Origin: Oceanidesulfovibrio indonesiensis
Lineage (GTDB): Bacteria; Desulfobacterota; Desulfovibrionia; Desulfovibrionales; Desulfovibrionaceae
NCBI RefSeq assembly: GCF_007625075.1
Contig: NZ_QMIE01000007.1
Coordinates: 62,338 to 126,337 of the forward strand
Length of the DNA stretch: 64,000 nt
Direction: 5' to 3'
The translations under genes and the position numbers were made by a program. Shown in pieces: positions 52,142 to 59,594 of this stretch; position 1 is the first letter of the stretch; each line of letters starts with the position of its first letter. The notes under the pieces were generated by a model. It was not told the DNA's origin. It ran no database searches and was given only the letters and a program-made list of their open reading frames with translations.

Positions 52142-52711
52142 TTACTTGTACCGGTCGTGGCATTCCTTCATGCTGTCGTAGAGGGCCTGCTGACGGGTTC
52201 GGGCGGCTTCCAGGTCCCCCTGTTCCACAGCCACGGCAAAGGCGTCCACAATTTCAAGGTATCTGGTGTAGAATTCCTCGCCCATGCCGGGATAGGTGCA
52301 CATCACCCGGCTGTCCTCGATGAACCGCTCCATGATCTGCCCACCCGGCAAAGAGCCGCCAAGGAGGGTCTGATAAATGGCCTTGAAATCGCTCTTCATG
52401 CGTTTCTTGAGATACTTGTACTTGGGCCTGCCGCCTTCGTCGATACCGTATCTTTCGGCAGCCTGGCACGGCGGACACTCGCATTCCGGCGCATGCTGCG
52501 GCTGCTCGTACTTGAGCTTGATCCTGGCTTTGTAGCCGCCTTCTTCCTGCTTGAGGGAGAGTGACAAGCTCCTGAACCCGTCGAGCGCCAGTTCCACATC
52601 GCCCATCGCAAGACACCCTTGGCGCATGCCCTCCGCGAGCTTCTCGAAAAAGTCCGGCGCTTCGTCCGCACCGACCATGAATTCATATTTCCGCTTGGAT
52701 TCCTGGGACAT
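52142..52711 (-). CDS. XXXCH-domain protein, GAK-type cluster
   Basis: 189 residues with GGAG before the ATG. The C-terminal segment ends ALYDSMKECHDRYK, the Cys-His pair that names the XXXCH domain. The N-terminal part (KYEFMVGADEAPDFFEKLAEGM, RSLSLSLKQEEGGYKARIKLKYE) resembles the amphi-Trp strand-helix-strand pattern. Between them lies a cysteine-rich linker (CECPPC) that might bind metal. It is the first gene of the apparent GAK-type operon, downstream of phoU, with a promoter candidate before it. Confidence 0.8.
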   Translation of the reverse strand: MSQESKRKYEFMVGADEAPDFFEKLAEGMRQGCLAMGDVELALDGFRSLSLSLKQEEGGYKARIKLKYEQPQHAPECECPPCQAAERYGIDEGGRPKYKYLKKRMKSDFKAIYQTLLGGSLPGGQIMERFIEDSRVMCTYPGMGEEFYTRYLEIVDAFAVAVEQGDLEAARTRQQALYDSMKECHDRYK

Positions 52712-52767
52712 GATGTGCTCCTTCCCGTTGCATGTACCGGTGAAAACCTATTCGTGCCAATCGTATC

Positions 52768-52795
52768 ACTATACGCACGGAAAAGGAAAATACAA
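52768..52795 (-). promoter_or_regulatory. Candidate sigma70 promoter of the GAK-type operon
   Basis: On the minus strand TTGTAT (52795-52790) and TATAGT (52773-52768) are 16 bases apart, matching 4 of 6 and 5 of 6 consensus positions. It lies about 57 bases before the XXXCH start codon and after phoU. A short inverted pair, AGGCTC / GAGCCT, overlaps its upstream side and may weakly end phoU transcription. Confidence 0.45.
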
Positions 52796-52843
52796 GGCTC
52801 AAAGCATGCAGTACACAGTTCGTCGAGCCTGCTGTTTCCTGCC

Positions 52844-53518
52844 TCAGAACCTGTGGCAGCGGTGCTTCACGTCCACGCCGTGCACGATGAATATGACGCA
52901 TTCGGCGATGTTCGTGGATAGGTCGCCCACTCGCTCCAGGGATCGGGACGCGAGGATGGAATGCACGGAACGCTCCACGGCCGGCGACTGCTGGACCATG
53001 TAGTCGATGAGATTGCGCAACACCGTCATGTCCAGCTCGTTGGCCTGCTCGTCAGCGGTGCAGACCTGGTCCGCCAGCTCGGAGTCGTCGTCCTTGAACG
53101 CCTTGATCGCCGTGCGCAGCATCTCCAGGCAGACTTGGCTGAGCTGCTCCAGCGGTTTGCTGAAGGGCAACGGCGGCCGGTGCGCGAGCAGCATGGAACG
53201 CTCGGAAATGTTTACAGCCTCATCGCCGATGCGTTCGAGGTTCACGATGATGCGCATGCAGCCGACTATGAAGCGCAGGTCCCGCGCCACAGGCTGCGCC
53301 AGGGCGAGCAGCCTGAGGGCGAACTCGTCGATCTCGCATTCGAGCTGGTTGATTTCGTAATCCTTGTCGATGACTTCCTGAGCCAGCTCGGAGTTGCGTT
53401 CCGTGAGCGCCCGCAGCGACTTGTCCAGGGCTTTCTCGGCGTAGGCCGCCATTTCGAGCACCTTCATCCGCAGGCTCGATATTTCCTGCTCCAGATGCGT
53501 CTGCATATTGATAGGCAT
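52844..53518 (-). CDS. phoU: Phosphate transport system regulator PhoU
   Basis: 224 residues with two PhoU repeats, each with the metal-binding core: MRIIVNLERIGDEAVNISER and SRSLERVGDLSTNIAECV. PhoU bridges the Pst transporter and PhoR and keeps the Pho regulon off when phosphate is plentiful. It lies 12 bases after pstB. The last residues (HGVDVKHRCHRF) are basic. A promoter candidate for the following cluster lies downstream. Confidence 0.94.
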   Translation of the reverse strand: MPINMQTHLEQEISSLRMKVLEMAAYAEKALDKSLRALTERNSELAQEVIDKDYEINQLECEIDEFALRLLALAQPVARDLRFIVGCMRIIVNLERIGDEAVNISERSMLLAHRPPLPFSKPLEQLSQVCLEMLRTAIKAFKDDDSELADQVCTADEQANELDMTVLRNLIDYMVQQSPAVERSVHSILASRSLERVGDLSTNIAECVIFIVHGVDVKHRCHRF

Positions 53519-53530
53519 ATCCGTATCTCC

Positions 53531-54289
53531 TTAACCGAAGCGTCCGGTGATATAATCTTCGGTCTGTTTTTTCTCGGGCCTGGTGAACATCTTTTCCGTG
53601 GGCCCCAACTCCACGAGCTTGCCCATGTAGAAGAACGCAGTGGTGTCCGAAACACGCGCAGCCTGCTGCATGCTGTGGGTCACGATGATGATCGTGTAAT
53701 TTTCCTTGAGCTCGTGAATGAGCTCCTCGATCTTCTGGGTCGCGATGGGGTCCAGCGCCGAGGCCGGCTCGTCCATGAGCAGCACCTCCGGATCCACGGC
53801 GATGGCCCGCGCGATGCACAGCCGTTGCTGCTGGCCGCCGGAGAGCCCCAGGGCCGAGGAGTGCAGCCGGTCCGAGACCTCGTCCCACAGCGCCGCACCC
53901 TTCAGGCTGCGCTCCACCTTGTGTTCGATAAACCGCTCGTCGCGCACGCCGTTGACCCGCAAGCCGTAGGCCACGTTGTCGTAAACGGATTTCGGAAACG
54001 GGTTGGGCTTCTGGAAGACCATCCCCACCCGCCGCCTGAGTTCCACCACATCCAGCCTGGGGCTGTAGATATCCTGATTGTCTATGCGAATCTCGCCCTC
54101 GACACGGGAGGAAGGAATGAGGTCGTTCATTCGGTTGAGGCAGCGCAGATACGTCGATTTGCCGCAGCCGGACGGTCCGATGAGGGCCGTAACCTGGTGT
54201 TCCGCGAACTCCAGGCTCACGTCGTGCAGCGCCTTGAAATCCCCGTAATAAAAGTCGAGGTTCGATGTGAACATCTTTACCGTGCTCAT
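53531..54289 (-). CDS. pstB: Phosphate ABC transporter ATP-binding protein PstB
   Basis: 252 residues. Walker A GPSGCGKS (38-45), signature [15 protein letters not shown], Walker [14 protein letters not shown] and the switch histidine [13 protein letters not shown] are intact, and [14 protein letters not shown] and [10 protein letters not shown] are PstB-specific. Its start overlaps the phoR stop by 4 bases. The other Pst genes (pstS, pstC, pstA) are not in the window, so PstB is separated from its membrane partners. Confidence 0.94.
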   Translation of the reverse strand: MSTVKMFTSNLDFYYGDFKALHDVSLEFAEHQVTALIGPSGCGKSTYLRCLNRMNDLIPSSRVEGEIRIDNQDIYSPRLDVVELRRRVGMVFQKPNPFPKSVYDNVAYGLRVNGVRDERFIEHKVERSLKGAALWDEVSDRLHSSALGLSGGQQQRLCIARAIAVDPEVLLMDEPASALDPIATQKIEELIHELKENYTIIIVTHSMQQAARVSDTTAFFYMGKLVELGPTEKMFTRPEKKQTEDYITGRFG

Positions 54290-56274
54290 GATCTGTCTCG
54301 TATGCTCCGGGCTTTGGTTTCCCGATATTTCCCATCGGCCTCAGGGCGATCCGCGGCCGGCGCCGCATCGGATATGGCGCCGGTTTTCGGCACCGTGAAC
54401 ATGAAACATGATCCCGTGCCCGAGCCCGTCGGGCTCTCCACCCATAGCCTGCCTCCGAGCTTCTCCACAATATGCTTGCAGATGGCCAGCCCCAGCCCGG
54501 ACGACCCGGCGCCCTTGTTGGTGCGGTGCTTGTCCACGCGGTAGAAGCGCTCGAAGATGCGCTCCATGTCCCCGGCTGGAATGCCGGGGCCCTGGTCCTC
54601 CACACCGAACGTGACCATGCCGTTCTCTTCCTTGCTCCAAACTCGCGCGGCCAGGGAGGCGATATTCCCGGAGTGTGCGGCTCCCCTCTCGGGTTCGCTC
54701 TTCAGCCCGTACTTCATGGCGTTTTCCATGAGGTTTCGGAACACCTGCACGAGCCGGTCGAAATCCGCCATGACGGTCAACTCATCCGGCATATCCAGTT
54801 CCACGTACACGCCTTTTTCCCCGGCCGCCTGCTCGCATTCGCGCAGGGCCTGCGCCGCCGCTTTCACCGCATCCACCTTCCTGAGATCGAACGGCTTTTT
54901 GCCGCTTTCCAGACGGGTGAGGCTGAGCAGATCGTTGACCGTCTTGGCCATGTGGTTGGCGTGCTTGATGATGATTTCCAGAAAACTCTTCTGCCCTTCC
55001 GGTTTGGCCGTGCCCTGTTCCACGCCCAGCAGCAGGGTTTCGGCGTATCCCTTCACAGAGGTCAGCGGCGTGCGCAACTCGTGCGAGACGTTGGCCACGA
55101 AGTCGCGCCGGATGCGCTCCAGCCGGGAAAGCTCGCTGATGTCGTGGAAAACCACCACGAGACCGCCCTGCACGCCCTGCCCCCCCTGCCGGCGCATGGG
55201 CACTATGGTCACGTCGTACACGGCGTCGCGCACCGGCTCTATCTGCATGCGCACGGCCGTGGCGCCTTCCTCCCGGGAGTGCGCATCCACGGCCAGGGTG
55301 TCGTCGCAGGCGCGCTGGAGCTCCGGCGACAGGATCACCTCCAGCGGCCGTTTGCCCACGCAATCCGCAGCGTCCTGGAAAATATCCTCGAAAGCCCGAT
55401 TCACACTGCGTATGCGGCACTGGCTGTCGATGACCATGACGCCCTCGCGCATGGAATCGAGCACGGCCTGGAGCTGGGACTTCTGCTCCGTTATGGTGCG
55501 GATGTGGCTCTCGATGGATTGCGCCATGGAGTTGATGGACCTGGCCAGGGCGTCGAACTCCTTGCTCTTGAAAAAACCCAGGCGCTTCATGTAGTTGCCG
55601 GAGCCTATGGCCTCGGCCACGGCAATCGTTTCGCCCATGCAGCGCCACAGCCAGCGCACCAGGAAAAGGCTGAGCAACCCGGAGAGCAGCAGCGCTGCGG
55701 CAACCGCGATGTACATGCCGCTTTCGATGTCCTGGAGCCAGCCACCCGCCTCGTAGTGGGGCATGCCCAGCACCAGACGGCCAGGAGGCAATGCGCCGGA
55801 GCCGGACCAGGCGCCGGAGGCGAAAACCGCGTCGCCATGGAAGTATACCGAAGCGACGCGGACGTCCGGCACACCGAGATTCATGGTCGCAGGCGGCGTG
55901 TGTGATACTCCTTCGGACGGCAATGCGTTCGGGGTGGGAAAGCCGTTCGAAAGAATGGTGGACACGCCCAAATTCTCGCTGGAAGAAGCAAAAATGAGAT
56001 TGCTCGCTTCGTCGAACAGCGCCAGGCGGACCCGCAGGTTCCGGGCGGTGCTCTCCAGCCAGCCAAAAACCGGTGCTGCTTCAGGATCCTTTGCGTGTTC
56101 CCCCAGACCGGAGTGGATCAGATGGTACAACCGGCGGATTTCCAGGTCCGCGTTGTCCTTGAGCCCTTGTGTGAAGATCCGGTGCGTGTACCACGAAGGC
56201 ACCAGCAGACCGAGAAAGACCACAAGCAGAAAGGACGCGAGGACTCGCGAACGAAACGAAAAGCCGCCTCGCAT
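54286..56274 (-). CDS. phoR: Phosphate-regulon sensor histidine kinase PhoR-like
   Basis: 662 residues. TM1 (~11-28), a periplasmic segment of ~155 residues, TM2 (~187-207), a HAMP-like linker, a PAS domain (~262-385, [19 protein letters not shown]), then the kinase: phospho-acceptor H398 in [20 protein letters not shown]-box [10 protein letters not shown]-boxes DQGPGIPA and SSGLGLAI. The large periplasmic domain is longer than in E. coli PhoR. The tail after the kinase (~35 residues) is hydrophilic. It starts 6 bases after phoB and overlaps pstB, forming phoB-phoR-pstB-phoU. Confidence 0.92.
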   Translation of the reverse strand: MRGGFSFRSRVLASFLLVVFLGLLVPSWYTHRIFTQGLKDNADLEIRRLYHLIHSGLGEHAKDPEAAPVFGWLESTARNLRVRLALFDEASNLIFASSSENLGVSTILSNGFPTPNALPSEGVSHTPPATMNLGVPDVRVASVYFHGDAVFASGAWSGSGALPPGRLVLGMPHYEAGGWLQDIESGMYIAVAAALLLSGLLSLFLVRWLWRCMGETIAVAEAIGSGNYMKRLGFFKSKEFDALARSINSMAQSIESHIRTITEQKSQLQAVLDSMREGVMVIDSQCRIRSVNRAFEDIFQDAADCVGKRPLEVILSPELQRACDDTLAVDAHSREEGATAVRMQIEPVRDAVYDVTIVPMRRQGGQGVQGGLVVVFHDISELSRLERIRRDFVANVSHELRTPLTSVKGYAETLLLGVEQGTAKPEGQKSFLEIIIKHANHMAKTVNDLLSLTRLESGKKPFDLRKVDAVKAAAQALRECEQAAGEKGVYVELDMPDELTVMADFDRLVQVFRNLMENAMKYGLKSEPERGAAHSGNIASLAARVWSKEENGMVTFGVEDQGPGIPAGDMERIFERFYRVDKHRTNKGAGSSGLGLAICKHIVEKLGGRLWVESPTGSGTGSCFMFTVPKTGAISDAAPAADRPEADGKYRETKARSIRDRS

Positions 56275-56280
56275 GGACGA

Positions 56281-56964
56281 CTACTCCTTGAACCTGTAGC
56301 CGACGCCGCGAACTGTTTCCACATAGGGCGCATACGGACCGAGTTTCTGCCGCAGCCGGCGCACGTGGGTATCCACAGTGCGGGCGTATCCCTCGAACTC
56401 GTAGCCCCAGACAGTGTTGAGCAGCTGGTCCCGGGTCTGCACCCGGCCCTGGCGTTTCACCAGTTCAAAAAGCAGCTTGAACTCAGTGGCGGTGAGCTGA
56501 ACCTCCTCGCCGTCCACGTCCACGCGGTGGGCGTCGAGATCCACGGACAAGCCGTCTTTCTGCCACCTGGAACGCGGCGTCTCTTCCGGCTGGATTCGCT
56601 TCATGATCGCCTTGACCCGCAACAGCAGCTCGCGCGGGCTGAACGGCTTGATCACGTAGTCGTCCGCGCCCAACTCCAGGCCCACGATCCGATCCACCTC
56701 TTCGCCCCGCGCCGTGAGCATGATGACAGGGATGGACGAGGTTTCCTGCTTGCGCTTGAGTTCCTTGCACACCTCGAAGCCGTCCATGGACGGCAGCATG
56801 ATGTCCAGAATGATCAGCCCCGGCTGGCGGCGGCGGGCCTGCACCAGGCCCTCGTACCCGTCCGTGGCCGTGGACACCTCGTACCCGGCGCTTTCCAGGT
56901 TGAAGGTTAGCAGCTGCAGAATGTCTTCGTCGTCTTCGATTACGAGCACTTCGTCGTTTGCCAT
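56281..56964 (-). CDS. phoB: Response regulator PhoB-like (OmpR family)
   Basis: 227 residues. The receiver domain has the acidic pocket VIEDDED (E10, D11, D12), the phospho-acceptor D54 in IILDIMLPSMDG, the switch threonine in VIMLTARGE and the lysine in YVIKPFSPREL. The C-terminal winged helix (VQLTATEFKLLFELV, VDTHVRRLRQKLG, VRGVGYRF) binds DNA. With PhoR it activates phosphate-starvation genes. PHO-box-like repeats upstream suggest self-activation. Confidence 0.94.
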   Translation of the reverse strand: MANDEVLVIEDDEDILQLLTFNLESAGYEVSTATDGYEGLVQARRRQPGLIILDIMLPSMDGFEVCKELKRKQETSSIPVIMLTARGEEVDRIVGLELGADDYVIKPFSPRELLLRVKAIMKRIQPEETPRSRWQKDGLSVDLDAHRVDVDGEEVQLTATEFKLLFELVKRQGRVQTRDQLLNTVWGYEFEGYARTVDTHVRRLRQKLGPYAPYVETVRGVGYRFKE

Positions 56965-57006
56965 GTGTTTTCTCCCGACAATCCGTGCTTCTATGCACGC
57001 CGAATA

Positions 57007-57046
57007 ATGACAACATCATGGTTCTCGTGTGACAACTGTGTGACGA
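57007..57046 (-). promoter_or_regulatory. PHO-box-like repeat array upstream of phoB
   Basis: On the minus strand TCGTCAC (57046-57040), TTGTCAC (57035-57029) and TTGTCAT (57013-57007) start 11 and 22 bases apart, the helical phasing of PhoB half-sites (consensus CTGTCAT). The array lies 43-82 bases upstream of the phoB start codon. The half-site between the last two is not conserved. Confidence 0.55.
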
Positions 57047-57184
57047 AACCGAAAAAACACCGGAATTCCTGCCGTGTACGCCTCCTGCACCTGTTCGAAA
57101 TATTCCGACCAGCCCAGCCCCGCTATCTGGCCATGGTTCGATCCTTTTCTGCAGCGCAGCAATCGGAGGTCTTTCAACGAACTG

Positions 57185-57649
57185 CTACGGCATGGTGTTG
57201 CTCACCCGCAAGGCCTCGAACAACAATATTCCGGCCGCGGTGGACATGTTCAGGCTGCGCACGGCGTCGGTTATGGGGATGCGCACCGTGGGCTCGCCGG
57301 CGTACAGTTCCTCCGGCAGGCCGCGTGTTTCCGGGCCCAGCACGATGAAATCCGTGGCCCGGTAGTCGAAGTCGCAGTAGCTTGTCCCGCTGCGGCTCGT
57401 GCTGAACACCAGCCGGCAACCCTGATCACGCACGTGCTGTTTCAACGAGTCCCAGCCCGGCCACACGGTGAGCCGCACCCGCGGCCAGTAGTCCAGACCG
57501 GCGCGCTTGAGCTGCTTGTCGTCCAGGCTGAATCCCAGCGGCTCCACGAGGTGGAGGTCCACCCCGGCGCCGGCCGTGAGCCGCGCCACGTTGCCCGTGT
57601 TGGGCGGAATCTCCGGCTCGTAGAGCACGAGCGACGGTTTATGGGGCAT
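57185..57649 (-). CDS. trmL: tRNA (cytidine(34)-2'-O)-methyltransferase
   Basis: 154 residues, SpoU/TrmL-type SPOUT protein. Characteristic motifs are YEPEIPPNTGNVARL, FIVLGPETRGLP and IPITDAVRSLNMSTAAGI, which build the knot that binds S-adenosylmethionine. TrmL methylates the ribose of the wobble base in some leucine tRNAs. It starts 3 bases after the M3 peptidase gene and is followed by the phoB upstream region. The 220 bases between it and phoB hold the PHO-like array. Confidence 0.92.
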   Translation of the reverse strand: MPHKPSLVLYEPEIPPNTGNVARLTAGAGVDLHLVEPLGFSLDDKQLKRAGLDYWPRVRLTVWPGWDSLKQHVRDQGCRLVFSTSRSGTSYCDFDYRATDFIVLGPETRGLPEELYAGEPTVRIPITDAVRSLNMSTAAGILLFEALRVSNTMP

Positions 57650-57652
57650 GGC

Positions 57653-59452
57653 CTAGCCCTCGTCCGCCAGAGCCTGAAACCTCGCGGCGTCCTCTGCAGG
57701 ACCGGCCAGGGCGCGGCGCCAGAAGTCCTCCTGCGAGAGGTCCTCGCCCAGCGACATGCGTACGGCATCCTCGCTGGTGGCGCTGCCGGTGCATGCCAGA
57801 AATTCTTCGTAGGTGTCCGTGAATCTGTCCTTTTCCTTCGACGCCCGCTCCGCCAGACCGAGACTGAGCAGATAGCCGAAGGTGTAGGGGAAATTATAGA
57901 ATGACACCCCGGTGATGTAGAAGTGGAGCTTGGAGGACCAGAACATGGGGTCGAGTTCGTCCGGGTCCAGCACGTCCGGGAAGGCCGTGCGTTGCGCTTC
58001 CAGCATGAGCTCCCTGCACCGCGCCGCCGGGATTTCGCCTTGTTGCCGCTCCGTGTAGAAAGCGTGCTCGAAGATGTAGCGCATGCGGATGTCGCAGCAG
58101 AAAGCCGCGGCGTCGTCCAACCGGGCGCGCAGCACCTGGCGCTTCACCGAGGCCGGGGTGGCCGGATCATCCAGCAAGGCGTTCTGCACGAGCCGCTCGG
58201 CAAAGGTGGAGGCCGTCTCGGCCAGCGTCATGGGGTAGAGCGCGGCCAGGGGCCGCTTGTCCGCCAGAATGCGCGAATGAAACGCGTGGCCCAGCTCGTG
58301 CGCCAGGGTCTGCACGTCGCCCAGCGTGCCGCCGAAGGTCATGAACACGCGGGATTCGCGAGTCAGAAGCGAGGTTGTGCAGAACGCGCCGGGCCGCTTG
58401 CCGGGTCGCTTCTGCGCCTCCACGTGGCGCTTCTCCAGAGCCTCGCGGGCAAAGTCCGCCAGCCGGGGATACACCGCGTCGAAGGCGTCGACCACCAGGC
58501 CCGTGGCCTGCTCCCAGGTGTAATGCGGTTGCTCGCCGCCGGGCAACGGTGCCGCAAGATCATGAAAGCCGAGGCGTTCGCGTCCCAGCAGGTGCGCCTT
58601 GCGCCGCAGGTAATCGAGCACAGGTCCGCGGCCTTCGTCAACGGCGCGCCACATTGCCTCCAGCGTCCCCTGCGTGGTGGCCGCGCCGAACAGCGGCTCC
58701 ACCATGAAATCCTCCACCCCGCGGTGGCGATTCAGCGTGAGGCGCGTGCCGGCTATGGCGTTGAGCGCGGCGGCCGTCACATACTCCACGTTCTGCCAGG
58801 CGACGTTGGAGTTCAACAGCGCCTCGCGCCGCACCTCGGGGTCCGGACTTTGCAGCAGCTCGCGTTTCTGCGCCATGGGCACTTCACGCTCGCCCTCCTC
58901 CCCTGCGGTCATTGTGAAGGAAAGCCGGCCACTCAGGGTGTCGTAAAGCCGGCCCCAGGCGGAGATGCCGTCCACGCCCAGGTCCGAGGCCAGACGCTCT
59001 CGGTCCGTGTCCATGCGCCGTGACGCTTCTTCCTTGAGCCGCCCCAGAAAGTAGCCGCAGTCGGCCAGCTCAGGCCGAGCCGCCAGCGCCCGCACCGCTG
59101 TTTCGTCGGCCTCGCGGAACACCGCCATGACCGGCGCGAAGGCGCTGCGGAACCGCGCGCCTATCTGCGAGGCCCGGCCGCTCTCCTGCTGGTAGCGTTC
59201 GTTCTGCGCGTCCGTGGCCGCGAGGCAGCCTGCGTAGGACGACCAGTGCGAATATCGTGCGAGTATCGTCTCGTCGAGCAGGAACAGCTCCACCCACGGA
59301 TCGAGGTTGCCCGCTTCGAGCGTGGCCAACGATTCGGCGAGGCGCGCCAGCCCGTCGATGTCATCCTCGATGGACTGGATGTGCTCGCGATACTCCGGGC
59401 CGTCGAACTCGGGGAAAAAAGACGTCAGATCCCACTCGGGGGCGTTTGGCAT
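57653..59452 (-). CDS. M3 family oligoendopeptidase (PepF-type)
   Basis: 599 residues; the ATG at 59452 has AGGAG at 8 bases. The zinc motif is TLAHELGHAFHSRIL (HExxH variant HELGH), with the downstream glutamate in AETASTFAERL; SFYNFPYTFGYLLSLGL is the PepF/oligoendopeptidase F C-terminal region. It degrades peptides in the cytoplasm. The open frame extends 116 codons upstream without family-like residues. The gene is followed at 3 bases by trmL. Confidence 0.9.
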   Translation of the reverse strand: MPNAPEWDLTSFFPEFDGPEYREHIQSIEDDIDGLARLAESLATLEAGNLDPWVELFLLDETILARYSHWSSYAGCLAATDAQNERYQQESGRASQIGARFRSAFAPVMAVFREADETAVRALAARPELADCGYFLGRLKEEASRRMDTDRERLASDLGVDGISAWGRLYDTLSGRLSFTMTAGEEGEREVPMAQKRELLQSPDPEVRREALLNSNVAWQNVEYVTAAALNAIAGTRLTLNRHRGVEDFMVEPLFGAATTQGTLEAMWRAVDEGRGPVLDYLRRKAHLLGRERLGFHDLAAPLPGGEQPHYTWEQATGLVVDAFDAVYPRLADFAREALEKRHVEAQKRPGKRPGAFCTTSLLTRESRVFMTFGGTLGDVQTLAHELGHAFHSRILADKRPLAALYPMTLAETASTFAERLVQNALLDDPATPASVKRQVLRARLDDAAAFCCDIRMRYIFEHAFYTERQQGEIPAARCRELMLEAQRTAFPDVLDPDELDPMFWSSKLHFYITGVSFYNFPYTFGYLLSLGLAERASKEKDRFTDTYEEFLACTGSATSEDAVRMSLGEDLSQEDFWRRALAGPAEDAARFQALADEG

Positions 59453-59594
59453 ATAGTGTTCTCCTGGATATCTATATTGATCGATAAAAAGTCGGGGTTT
59501 CGGATTATCTGCCCTGAACTCAGACGAGGAGTCTTTGGAAAGGAGTACGGGGAAGAACCATTCTTCAGAAAGGTGGCCCGATACACCATTCTTC

